Below are positions 55,686-64,000 of a stretch of 64,000 nucleotides of DNA, piece by piece. The notes beneath the pieces were generated by a model that saw nothing but the letters and a program-made list of their open reading frames with translations, had not been told where the DNA came from and made no database searches. The stretch lies in assembly GCA_005402585.1 (NCBI GenBank), contig BIFP01000072.1:124001-188000 (forward strand). The letters are read 5' to 3'. Each line of letters begins with the position of its first letter. Position 1 is the stretch's first letter. Made by a program: the position numbers and the translations under genes. Origin of the DNA: Micromonosporaceae bacterium KJ-029 (GTDB taxonomy: Bacteria > Actinomycetota > Actinomycetes > Mycobacteriales > Micromonosporaceae).

Positions 55686-58600
55686 TCAGCTGCGGAGGCG
55701 GAGGCCGCGGGGGGTGGTGCGGAAGCCGGCGGCGGTGAGGGCGTCGCGCAGCGGGGACGAGCGTACGGCCTCGCCGTCGGCGCGTTCGACCGAGATCGGC
55801 CCCAGCGCGCCGGAGTGGACGGCGTCGGCGAGCGCCTTGGCGGCGGTGGCCAGCGTGTCGGAGACGTCGGTGAAGGAGAGCAGCGTCCGCCCGCCGCGTT
55901 CCACATAGAGCACCAGGTCACCGGCGACCAGTACGACCAGGGCACCGGCCTTGCGGCCGGCCCGGTGACCGGTGGCCGGTGGCGTCGCCGGGTCGCCGGA
56001 GTCGACCGCCCGCTCCGGCCAGGGCAGCGCCGCGCCGTACGGGTTGGCCGGGTCGGTGGCCGCCAGCACCACCGCCGGGCCGCCCGGGGCGCGCCCACCG
56101 TCGAGCGGTTCGGCCAGCGCGCGGATCCGGTCCACCGCGCCGGGCACCGCGAACTGCGCCGCGCCCAGCCCGTCGACGAAGTACCCGCGCCGGGCGGCAC
56201 CGCGCTCCTCCAGCGCGGCCAGCACCGGGTAGACCGCGGCGAAGCCGCCGGAGACCTGCTCGGCCACGACCGCCCCCCGGGTGAGCACCCCGTGCCGCTC
56301 CAGCAGCACGTCGGCCAGGGCCGCGGCGCGCCGGGTCGGGTCAACGTCCCGCTCGGGCAGCCGGGACCAGCGACCCGCCACCGTCGGCGGGCCACCCCGG
56401 GTCGGCAGGACCGCCCGCCCGGGGCGCCGGTAGCGGCTACGCGCGGCGGTCGGCCGGGACCGGTGCGCGCCCCCGCCACCGAGCACCGCCCGCAGCGGCG
56501 CGAGGGTGTCGTTGCTGAGGTACCCGGCCCAGACCAGGTCCCAGATGACGGTGGTCAGTTCGGTGTCGTCGGTGGCACCGACCCGGTCGGCCAGTGGGCG
56601 GAAGAACAGCGCCTGGCCGTCGCCGAGGGCGTCCAGCACCGCGTCGTGTAGGGGCGTCCGGGTGAGCGCGTCGTCCGGCGGTGGGAGCAGCAACGGGGCG
56701 GTGTCCGCGTACGCCAGGGTCACCCAGCCGTCCCCGCCGGAGATCGCACCCGCGCCGGCCCACAGCACCTCGCCGCTGGCGCACAGCTCGTCGAGCAGTG
56801 CGGGGGAGTAGTCGGCGACGCGGGCGGGCAGCACCAGCCGTTCCAGTGCGGACGCGGGCACCGAGGTTCCCTGCAACTGCTCCACCGTCGCGGCGACCGC
56901 CTCCACCCCCCGGGCCGACGAGCCGACCTGCTGCCAGCGGGGCAGGAAGGTGGCCAGCGCCCGGGGCGGCACCGGCTCGATCTCCCGGCGCAACGCCGCG
57001 AGGGATCGCCGGCGCAGCAGGCGCAGCACTTCCGCGTCGCACCACTGGGCGCCGACCGTGTCCGGAGTGAACTCGCCGGACACCACCCGCCCGGTGGCGG
57101 CCAGGCGGCGCAGCGCCTGTTCCACCACGAAGACGCCCAACCCGAACCGTGCCGCGCAACTGGCCGCGGCGAACGGGGCGTGGGTGCGCGCGTACCGGGC
57201 GACCAGATCACCGAGCGGGTCGGCGACCGGTTCGAGGTACGCCTCGGCGACGCCCACCGGCAGGGCCACGCCGAGCGCGTCCCGCAGCCGGCCGGCGTCC
57301 TCGACGCCCACCCAGCGGTCCTGCCCGGCGATCCGGACCCGCAGCACCCGCCGGGCGGCGGTCAGGTCGGTCAGCCAGTCGACGGGCACGCCGCGCTCGG
57401 CCAGCTCGTCGGTGCTCAGGTCGCCGAGCTGACGCAGCAGCTCGACCACGTCCTCCGCGTCCCGGGGCCGGCGCTGCGGGGTCAGCCAGCGCAACTGCCG
57501 CTCGGTCTCGTCGAGCACCGTCGAGTCGAGCAGCTCGCGCAGGTCGACCCGGCCGAGCAGCTCACCGAGCAGGGCCGAATCCAGTGCCAGGGCCGCGGCG
57601 CGGCGCTCCGCGAGCGGGGCGTCCCCCTCGTAGAGGAAGGCGCCTACGTAACCGAAGAGCAGGGAGCGGGCGAACGGCGACGGGCGGGCCGTCTCCACCT
57701 CGACCAGCCGTACCCGGCGGCCGGACAGGTCGCGCATCACCTGGGTCAGGGCGGGCAGGTCGAAGACGTCCTGGAGGCACTCGCGGGCCGCCTCCAGGGT
57801 GACCGGGAAGTCGGCGTACTCGCGGGCGACGTCGAGCAGCTGGGCGGCGCGCTGCCGCTGCTGCCACAGCGGCTGGCGGCGGCGGGGATCCCGGCGGGGG
57901 AGCAGTAGCGAGCGTGCGGCGCACTCCCGGAACCGGGACGCGAACAGCGCCGAGGTGCCGACCGACTCCTCGACCAGTTGGGCGATCTCCTCGGGGTCGA
58001 AGGCCACGACATCGGCGCCGGGCGGGCTGTCGGCGGTGTCCGGCAGGCGGACCACGATCCCGTCGTCGGCGGGCATCACCTGCGCGTCCACGCCGTAGCG
58101 CTCGGCCAGCCGTCGGCCGATCGCCAGCGCCCAGGGCGCGTTGACCCGGGCGCCGAGGACGCTGTGCACGGCGAGGCGCCAGTCACCCAGCTCGTCGCGG
58201 AACCGTTCGACCACCACCGTGCGGTCGTCCGGCAGCGCGCGGGTGGCGGCCTGCTGTTCGCGCAGGTACGCCATGAGGTTGCCGGCGGCCCAGTCGTCCA
58301 ACCCGGCGGTACGCAGGCCGGCCAGCGCCGCCTCGTCGCTCTGCCGGAGCAGGGCGCGGACCCGGGCCCCGATCGCCCGGCCCAGCTCCACCGGCCGGCC
58401 CGGCTGGTCGCCCTTCCAGAACGGCATTTTCGCTGCCTGACCGGGGGCGGGGGAGACCAGCACCCGGTCCGGGGTGATCTCCTCGATCCGCCAGGACGAG
58501 GAGCCGAGCAGGAAGATGTCGCCGACCCGGGACTCGTAGACCATCTCCTCGTCCAACTCGCCGACCCGGGCGGCACGTTCCGCGCCGGCCAGGAAGACGC

Positions 58601-60296
58601 CGAACAGGCCCCGGTCCGGGATGGTGCCGCCGCTGGTCACCGCGAGCCGCTGCGCGCCGGGCCGGCCGGTCAGCAGGTCGGTGGTGCGGTCCCAGACCAG
58701 CCGTGGCCGCAGCTCGGCGAAGGCGGTCGACGGGTAGCGGCCGGAGAGCATGTCCAGTACGGCATGCAGGGCCGAGTCGGGCAGCTCGGCGAAGGGCGCC
58801 GCCCGACGGACCAGCGTCGCCAGGTCGCCGACCCGCCACTGGTCCAGCGCGACCATCGCGACAACCTGCTGGGCGAGCACGTCCAGCGGGTTGCGGGGAT
58901 GGTGCAGCTCCTCGATCGCGCCGTCGGCCATCCGCTCGGCGACCACGGCGCAGGAGAGCAGGTCGCCACGGTGCTTCGGCAGCACCACCCCCCGCGAGAC
59001 GGCGCCGACCTGGTGCCCGGCACGGCCGACTCGTTGCAGGCCGGCGGCCACGCTCGGCGGCGCCTCGATCTGCACCACCAGATCGACGGCGCCCATGTCG
59101 ATGCCGAGTTCGAGGCTGGAGGTGGCGACCACGGCGGGCAGTTGACCCGCCTTGAGCGACTCCTCGATGTGCCGGCGCTCCTCCCGGGAGACGCTGCCGT
59201 GGTGCGCTCGGGCGATCACCGGCGGGGCGCCGGCCACCGCCCCCGCCTGGGCCATCATCTCCGCCGGGGTCCGGGTGGAACGGTCGGCCGTGGCCGGCGC
59301 GGCGGCGATCTCCTCGGCGGCGAGTTCGTTCAGCCGGGCGCAGAGCCGCTCGGCGCTGCGTCGGGAGTTGGTGAAGACGATGGTCGAGCGGTGCGCCCGG
59401 ATCAGCGCGAAGACCCGTTCCTCCACCGCCGGCCAGATCGATGCCGTGCGTGGGCCGGCGAGGTCGTCCTCCGGTGCGTCCTGTTCGTCGAGGCGGGCCA
59501 TGTCCTCCACCGGGACCTGGACGCTCACCTCGATCGTCTTGGCGGTGGTCGGGGAGACCACGTCGACCGGCCGGGCGCCGCCGAGGAACCGGGCGCACTC
59601 GTCCATCGGCCGGATGGTGGCGGAGAGCCCGATCCGCTGCGCCGGGGCGGGTAGCAGCTCGTCGAGGCGTTCCAGGGAGAGCGCGAGGTGGGCGCCACGT
59701 TTGGTGCCGGCCACGGCGTGCACCTCGTCGACGATCACCGTCTCGACGCCGCGTAGCGCGTCGCGGGCGGCGGAGGTGAGCAGCAGGAACAGCGACTCCG
59801 GGGTGGTGATGAGGATGTCCGGTGGCGTGCGGGCGAAGGCCCGCCGCTCGTCGGCGGGGGTGTCGCCGGTACGCATGCCGACGGTGATGTCCGGTGGGGT
59901 GAGCGCGAGCCGGGTGGCGGCCTGCCGGATGCCGGCGAGCGGGGCGCGCAGGTTCCGTTCGACGTCGACCGCGAGCGCCTTGAGGGGACTGACGTAGAGC
60001 ACCCGGCACCGCTGCCGGTGATCGGTCGGCGCGGGTTCGCGGGCCAGCCGGTCGAGTGACCAGAGGAAGGCGGCGAGGGTCTTGCCCGAACCGGTCGGCG
60101 CGACCACGAGGGCGTGCCGACCGGCGGCGACCGCCGTCCAGGCGCCGACCTGCGCCGCGGTCGGCGCGGCGAACGCCGCGCCGAACCACTCCCGGGTCGC
60201 CGGGCCGAACCGGGAGAGCACCGCCTCGCCGGCCGACCGTCCGATGGAATCCGCCACGACCCCATCCTGCCCCCGGCCACCGACATCCGCCGACAC
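55686..60296 (-). CDS. lhr: Lhr-type ATP-dependent helicase
   Basis: 1,536 residues. A superfamily 2 helicase with 3'-5' activity on DNA/RNA hybrids, active in DNA repair. Motifs in order: VVAPTGSGKTLAAF (I), VLYVSPLKAL (Ia), IVDEVHA (II, DEVH), LSATI (III), VFTNSRRSAERLC (IV) and QRVGRAGH (VI). The Lhr core winged helix and the beta-barrel follow, and then the long C-terminal Lhr-CTD to the end. Length normal for actinobacteria. The GTG at 60296 lies 11 bases after CATACT; GTG 60257 is an alternative. Confidence 0.95.
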   Translation of the reverse strand: MSADVGGRGQDGVVADSIGRSAGEAVLSRFGPATREWFGAAFAAPTAAQVGAWTAVAAGRHALVVAPTGSGKTLAAFLWSLDRLAREPAPTDHRQRCRVLYVSPLKALAVDVERNLRAPLAGIRQAATRLALTPPDITVGMRTGDTPADERRAFARTPPDILITTPESLFLLLTSAARDALRGVETVIVDEVHAVAGTKRGAHLALSLERLDELLPAPAQRIGLSATIRPMDECARFLGGARPVDVVSPTTAKTIEVSVQVPVEDMARLDEQDAPEDDLAGPRTASIWPAVEERVFALIRAHRSTIVFTNSRRSAERLCARLNELAAEEIAAAPATADRSTRTPAEMMAQAGAVAGAPPVIARAHHGSVSREERRHIEESLKAGQLPAVVATSSLELGIDMGAVDLVVQIEAPPSVAAGLQRVGRAGHQVGAVSRGVVLPKHRGDLLSCAVVAERMADGAIEELHHPRNPLDVLAQQVVAMVALDQWRVGDLATLVRRAAPFAELPDSALHAVLDMLSGRYPSTAFAELRPRLVWDRTTDLLTGRPGAQRLAVTSGGTIPDRGLFGVFLAGAERAARVGELDEEMVYESRVGDIFLLGSSSWRIEEITPDRVLVSPAPGQAAKMPFWKGDQPGRPVELGRAIGARVRALLRQSDEAALAGLRTAGLDDWAAGNLMAYLREQQAATRALPDDRTVVVERFRDELGDWRLAVHSVLGARVNAPWALAIGRRLAERYGVDAQVMPADDGIVVRLPDTADSPPGADVVAFDPEEIAQLVEESVGTSALFASRFRECAARSLLLPRRDPRRRQPLWQQRQRAAQLLDVAREYADFPVTLEAARECLQDVFDLPALTQVMRDLSGRRVRLVEVETARPSPFARSLLFGYVGAFLYEGDAPLAERRAAALALDSALLGELLGRVDLRELLDSTVLDETERQLRWLTPQRRPRDAEDVVELLRQLGDLSTDELAERGVPVDWLTDLTAARRVLRVRIAGQDRWVGVEDAGRLRDALGVALPVGVAEAYLEPVADPLGDLVARYARTHAPFAAASCAARFGLGVFVVEQALRRLAATGRVVSGEFTPDTVGAQWCDAEVLRLLRRRSLAALRREIEPVPPRALATFLPRWQQVGSSARGVEAVAATVEQLQGTSVPASALERLVLPARVADYSPALLDELCASGEVLWAGAGAISGGDGWVTLAYADTAPLLLPPPDDALTRTPLHDAVLDALGDGQALFFRPLADRVGATDDTELTTVIWDLVWAGYLSNDTLAPLRAVLGGGGAHRSRPTAARSRYRRPGRAVLPTRGGPPTVAGRWSRLPERDVDPTRRAAALADVLLERHGVLTRGAVVAEQVSGGFAAVYPVLAALEERGAARRGYFVDGLGAAQFAVPGAVDRIRALAEPLDGGRAPGGPAVVLAATDPANPYGAALPWPERAVDSGDPATPPATGHRAGRKAGALVVLVAGDLVLYVERGGRTLLSFTDVSDTLATAAKALADAVHSGALGPISVERADGEAVRSSPLRDALTAAGFRTTPRGLRLRS

Positions 60297-60307
60297 CCAC
60301 CGGGTGG

Positions 60308-60400
60308 AGTATGTCTGGTTAAGTCTTTACAGGCGACTTGACCGTAGATTCCGTTAAGCCTTACTTAACTGCTTGCTTGTGGGCGGCAACATAAAGTAAC
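60308..60400. promoter_or_regulatory. AT-rich divergent promoter region with a TTAAG dyad
   Basis: This patch is visibly AT-rich for the window. It contains CATACT (minus strand, toward lhr), the dyad GTTAAG-CCTTA-CTTAAC (60353-60369) and a nearby GGTTAAG (60318-60324). TAAAGT at 60392-60397 could be the -10 toward the plus-strand gene. Operator function is inferred. Confidence 0.5.
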
Positions 60401-60436
60401 TTCACTCCCGGTGTGGCGAGCGGTGGAGGGGATCGG

Positions 60437-60817
60437 ATGGCCGTCGAGGAGCGGAGATCGAGGCCCGGCACCGATGTCCTGATCCGCAAGGTCGACAGCC
60501 ACGTCGCCGCCCTCCGTGCCGGGTTGCACGGCCCCGAGTTGGAGTTGGCCGAACGGCTCGCCGGCTGCCTGCGGGAGCTGGTCGTCTCGACCGCCCAGGC
60601 GAGTGCGGCCGACCGGGCGCAGGTGCGCGCCGCCGTGCACTACTTCGTCCTGCGCCGGGAGAGCCAGGGCCGGCTGCTGTCGGTGCGCTCCCTGGCCGCC
60701 GCCCAGCGTCTGGTCAACCGGGCGGCCCGCCAGCTCGGCCGCCCGGACCTGACGGTCGAGGGCCGGCCCGGCCACGACGCCGTGACCCCCACGGCTGACG
60801 CCGCCGCCCGATCCTGA
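60437..60817 (+). CDS. Conserved hypothetical helical protein
   Basis: 126 residues from the ATG at 60437, 6 bases after GGAGGGG. All helical: RKVDSHVAALRAGLHGPELE, LAERLAGCLRELVVSTAQAS, AAQRLVNRAARQLG. No known domain. A GTG at 60413 is in frame upstream. It stands alone between the AT-rich promoter region and the Mrp operon. Confidence 0.65.
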   Translation: MAVEERRSRPGTDVLIRKVDSHVAALRAGLHGPELELAERLAGCLRELVVSTAQASAADRAQVRAAVHYFVLRRESQGRLLSVRSLAAAQRLVNRAARQLGRPDLTVEGRPGHDAVTPTADAAARS

Positions 60818-60998
60818 CGCCCGGCGGCCCGGGGTCGGCGTACGGCCGACGGGCGGGTGCGCGCACCGAACCAGTAGTAACGGCCAGAGCGGGTCTGTTT
60901 CGGTAAAACAGCCCATAACGCGGCGAACTATCGTCTGATCGCTCGTAGGCGCCGTGCACGCGGGAGGGGCGCCGCTGCCATCTCGACCGGGAGCGCGC

Positions 60999-63836
60999 GT
61001 GCTCGTACTGCTGATTCTGCACCTCGTGGCGGCCCTCGCGGCGCCGCTGCTGGTGCGCCGTTGGGGGCCCCGCGCCTGCTACCCGCTGGCAGTGGCGCCC
61101 GCCGCCGCGTTCGGCTGGGCGGTGGTACGCACCCCCGCCGTCGCCGACGGCGGTGCGGTGGTCGAGACGTACCCGTGGATCCCCCAGCTGGGGCTGGACC
61201 TGGCCCTGCGGCTGACCACCCTGTCCTGGCTGATGACGCTGCTGATCGGTGGCATCGGCGCACTGGTGCTGGTCTACAGCGCGCGGTACTTCCGGCCCGG
61301 CGCGATCGGGACGGCCCGGTACGCCGGGGTGATGGTCGCCTTCGCCGGGGCGATGCTCGGCCTCGTCCTCGCCGACGACCTGCTGCTGCTCTACGTCTGC
61401 TGGGAACTCACCACGGTCTTCTCGTACCTGCTGATCGGGCACAGCACCGAGCGACGGTCCAGCCGTTGGGCGGCCGCCCAGGCGTTGATGGTGACCACGC
61501 TCGGCGGCCTGGCCATGCTGATCGGGTTCATCATGCTCGGCCACCACGGCGGTACCTACCGCTGGTCGGAGCTGGCCGAGCGCCCGCTGCCCGGCGGGGC
61601 GTACCTGGTCACCGCCGTGCTGCTGATCCTGCTCGGGGCGCTGTCCAAGTCGGCGGTGCTGCCGTTCACCTCGTGGCTGCCGGTGGCGATGGCGGCGCCG
61701 ACGCCGGTGAGCGCGTACCTGCACGCGGCGGCGATGGTGAAGGCCGGCATCTACCTGCTCGGCCTGCTCGCCCCGGTGCTCGCCGCGGCCGGCCCCTGGC
61801 GTCCGGTGGTGCTGGTCGCCGGGCTGGTCACCATGCTGCTCGGCGGCTGGGCGGCGTTGCGGCAGACCGACCTCAAGCTGTTGCTGGCGTACGGCACGGT
61901 GAGTCAGCTCGGCCTGCTGGCGGCGGTGGTCGGGGTGGGCACTCCGGACGCCGCGCTGGCCGGCTTCGGGGCGCTGCTCGCTCACGCCATGTTCAAGGCG
62001 GCACTGTTCCTCGTCGTCGGCGTGATCGACCACGGCGCCGGCACCCGCGACCTGCGCGAGTTGTCCGGGCTGTGGCGCAGCGCTCCGCTGCTGGCCGGGG
62101 TGACGCTGCTCGCCGCGGCGTCGATGGCCGGCCTGCCACCACTGGTCGGCTTCGTCGCCAAGGAGGCGGTGTTCGCCGCCTTCACCGACCGGCCGCTGGT
62201 CCTGGCGGTACTGGTCGCCGGCGGCGCGCTCACCGTCGCGTACAGCATCCGGTTCCTCTGGGGCGCGCTCGCCACCCGCCCGGGGGTGCCGCCGACCGAC
62301 CTGGGGCGGGTCGCGGTGCCGATGGTGGCACCACCCGCCCTGCTGGCCGTGGTCGGACTGGTCGCCGGACCGGCGGCGGGGGTGCTGGACGATCTGCTCC
62401 GTCCGTACGCGGAACTCTTCGGCGGCGTCCACGCGCACCTGGCGATCTGGTCCGGCTTCACCCCGGCGCTCGGCCTGACCGCGTTGGCGGTGGCGGGCGG
62501 CGCGGTGCTGTTCGCGTTGCGCGGTCCGCTGGCCCCGGCGCTGGCCCGACTCCGTTCGCCGGTCGGTCCCCTACAGGGCTACGAGTGGATCACCCATCGC
62601 TTCGACCGGGCCGCCGTGGACATCACCAGCGTGACCCAGCGGGGTTCGCTGCCGCAGTACCTCGGTCTGATCCTGATCGTGCTGGCCGCCGTGCCCGGCG
62701 GTGCGCTGCTGTTGATCCGGCCCTGGGAGCAGCGGCTGGCCCTGTGGACCACCCCCGTGCAACCTGTGGTGCTGCTGGTGATCAGCGTCGCGGCGGTGCT
62801 CGCCGTGGGCGCCCGCCGCCGGCTGACGGCGATGTTGCTGGTGGGGATGACCGGCTACGGCACCGCGATGATCTTCGTGCTCCACGGCGCACCAGACCTG
62901 GCGTTGACCCAGTTCCTCGTGGAGACCGTGACCATCGCGGTCTTCGTGCTGGTGCTGCGCCGCCTGCCGGAACGGTTCTCGATGCGGCCGCTGCGCATCA
63001 GCCGCTGGATCCGGCGGGCGATCGGCGTGACGGTCGGCGCGACCGTCGCCGGGCTCGCCGTGGCCGCCGCGACCGCCAGGCAGGCGCGCACCATCTCGGA
63101 GGAATTTCCGCACCTGGCCGTCGAGCACGGGTACGGCCGCAACGTGGTGAACGTGACGCTTGTCGACATCCGAGCCTGGGACACGCTGGGGGAGTTGTCC
63201 GTGCTGGTGGCCGCGGCCACCGGAGTGGCCAGCCTGGTCTTCCAGCAGTCCCGGACCGGCCCCCGCCCCCGCCGGCTGGAGCCCGACCGCCAGGAGACCC
63301 AGGCCGGTCGGCCGGTCTGGCTGCGCGGCGGAGCCACCCTGCACGAGCGCAACCGCTCGATCGTGCTGGAGGTGATCACCCGGTTGATCTTCCACACCGC
63401 CGTGCTCTTCTCGCTCTACCTGCTGTTCTCCGGCCACAACGCGCCCGGTGGCGGTTTCGCCGGGGGGCTGGTGGCCAGCCTGGCGCTGACCATGCGCTAC
63501 CTCGCCGGCGGCCGGTACGAGTTGGCCGAGGCCGCGCCGGTCGGCGCCGGCACCATCCTCGGCGGCGGCCTGGCCATCGCCGTCGGCGGCGGGGCGTTGT
63601 CCCTGCTCGCCGGCGGTGCCGTGCTGCAGAGCGCGAAGATCAACCTCTGGGCTCCGTTGATCGGGGACTTCTACCTCGTCACCTCCCTGTTCTTCGACGT
63701 CGGTGTCTACCTGGTGGTGATCGGGCTGGCGCTGGACGTGCTGCGCAGCCTCGGCGCCGAAGTGGACCGGAACATCGAGGCGGCCGGCCGGGCCGACGGT
63801 GGGCTGGCCGTCGAGCGCAGGGGAGGGGCGGCATGA
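60999..63836 (+). CDS. mrpA: Na+/H+ antiporter subunit A (MrpA, with MrpB-like domain)
   Basis: 945 residues, about 20 helices. The first ~480 residues are a NuoL/MrpA proton-channel domain (SYLLIGHSTERRSSRWAAA, LGALSKSAVLPFTSWLP, TVSQLGLLAAVVG). The end is an MnhB-like domain (FHTAVLFSLYLLFSGHNAPGGGFAGGLVASLAL), so A and B are fused, as is normal for actinobacteria. Pumps sodium out against proton entry. GTG 60999 after GGGAG is preferred; GTG 60954 is possible. Confidence 0.93.
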   Translation: MLVLLILHLVAALAAPLLVRRWGPRACYPLAVAPAAAFGWAVVRTPAVADGGAVVETYPWIPQLGLDLALRLTTLSWLMTLLIGGIGALVLVYSARYFRPGAIGTARYAGVMVAFAGAMLGLVLADDLLLLYVCWELTTVFSYLLIGHSTERRSSRWAAAQALMVTTLGGLAMLIGFIMLGHHGGTYRWSELAERPLPGGAYLVTAVLLILLGALSKSAVLPFTSWLPVAMAAPTPVSAYLHAAAMVKAGIYLLGLLAPVLAAAGPWRPVVLVAGLVTMLLGGWAALRQTDLKLLLAYGTVSQLGLLAAVVGVGTPDAALAGFGALLAHAMFKAALFLVVGVIDHGAGTRDLRELSGLWRSAPLLAGVTLLAAASMAGLPPLVGFVAKEAVFAAFTDRPLVLAVLVAGGALTVAYSIRFLWGALATRPGVPPTDLGRVAVPMVAPPALLAVVGLVAGPAAGVLDDLLRPYAELFGGVHAHLAIWSGFTPALGLTALAVAGGAVLFALRGPLAPALARLRSPVGPLQGYEWITHRFDRAAVDITSVTQRGSLPQYLGLILIVLAAVPGGALLLIRPWEQRLALWTTPVQPVVLLVISVAAVLAVGARRRLTAMLLVGMTGYGTAMIFVLHGAPDLALTQFLVETVTIAVFVLVLRRLPERFSMRPLRISRWIRRAIGVTVGATVAGLAVAAATARQARTISEEFPHLAVEHGYGRNVVNVTLVDIRAWDTLGELSVLVAAATGVASLVFQQSRTGPRPRRLEPDRQETQAGRPVWLRGGATLHERNRSIVLEVITRLIFHTAVLFSLYLLFSGHNAPGGGFAGGLVASLALTMRYLAGGRYELAEAAPVGAGTILGGGLAIAVGGGALSLLAGGAVLQSAKINLWAPLIGDFYLVTSLFFDVGVYLVVIGLALDVLRSLGAEVDRNIEAAGRADGGLAVERRGGAA

Positions 63837-64000
63837 GCACCGGAGCCAACCTGGTGTCGTTCGTCGCGATCGGGGTGCTCGTCGGTTGTGGGGTGACGCT
63901 GCTGCTGGAGCGCAGCCTGAGCCGCGTCCTGCTCGGCATCATCCTGATCGGCAACGGGGTCAACCTGCTGATCATCTTCGGTGGCCGGGCCGGCGGGGCG
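63833..64000 (+). CDS. mrpC: Na+/H+ antiporter subunit C (MrpC), N-terminal part
   Basis: The ATG overlaps the mrpA stop (ATGA) after GGGAGGGG. The first 56 residues have two helices (LVSFVAIGVLVGCGVTLLLE and VLLGIILIGNGVNLLIIFGG), matching the NuoK-like MrpC subunit. Runs off the right edge; mrpD-G are expected beyond. Confidence 0.88.
   Translation, partial: MSTGANLVSFVAIGVLVGCGVTLLLERSLSRVLLGIILIGNGVNLLIIFGGRAGGA

Noticed and set aside
60954..60998. mrpA start at the GTG at 60954
   Set aside because: No Shine-Dalgarno and no -10 at the right distance; GTG 60999 has GGGAG before it. Not excluded.
60714..62438. A 574-codon minus frame opposite mrpA
   Set aside because: Gln/His/Arg-rich shadow of hydrophobic codons of the antiporter.

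Overview
The window is chromosomal DNA from a very GC-rich actinomycete, most likely a Micromonospora or another member of the Micromonosporaceae. Evidence for this is the uniformly high GC third positions, frequent GTG starts, many four-base stop/start overlaps, leaderless promoters, and the gene order, which is the standard actinobacterial translation, cell-wall and DNA-translocation block. I see no tRNA, rRNA, CRISPR array, transposase or prophage.

Layout. 1-2722 (minus strand): a PadR-controlled ABC exporter and two ferritin-like/lipoprotein genes joined by a tandem 80-bp repeat made of mini-ORFs. 2893-10856 (plus): rimP-nusA-ylxR-infB, then DUF503-rbfA-DHH phosphoesterase and two small membrane proteins. 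11125-18083: a 29-residue peptide gene, a MATE exporter, truB-ribF, rpsO and pnp. 18209-25515: an M16 zinc peptidase and dapB, normally near neighbours, here separated by a self-contained 5-kb module (19669-24686). That module is an EACC1 protein plus a 1,506-residue caspase-like/STAND ATPase/transmembrane/beta-propeller protein, and it looks like a conflict (immunity or programmed cell death) system. 25543-29912: two GNAT acetyltransferases, a GT87-like mannosyltransferase, a YcaQ-type DNA glycosylase and a DUF2752 protein. 30007-33509: thyX, dapA and ribonuclease J. 33580-37046: a secreted S1 protease and two YbjN-domain proteins. 37159-41091: ftsK, whose Walker A motif is interrupted by a 495-residue intein with class 3 features. 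41084-46328: a VOC protein, a small membrane protein, a guanidine-III riboswitch with its SugE/Gdx exporter, an ornithine cyclodeaminase homologue, rimO (with three in-frame 54-bp repeats), pgsA and cinA. 46541-48872: the clgR-pspA-pspM envelope-stress cluster. 48936-60296 (mostly minus): a multicopper-oxidase-like protein lacking most copper ligands, endonuclease VIII, a CPCC protein, a SAM hydrolase, a lipoprotein and an Lhr helicase. 60437-64000: a small conserved gene and the start of an Mrp cation/proton antiporter operon.

How it works together. Most genes serve translation (rimP, nusA, infB, rbfA, rpsO, truB, rimO), RNA turnover (pnp, rnj, DHH), lysine/peptidoglycan precursors (dapA, dapB), nucleotides (thyX), chromosome segregation (ftsK), DNA repair (nei, ycaQ, lhr) and envelope homeostasis (psp, pgsA, mrp). 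The accessory items of greatest interest are the caspase-STAND module, the intein, the coupling-preserving mini-ORF repeats, the RimO N-terminal repeats and the degenerate copper oxidase. All calls come from reading the sequence; no database search was run.
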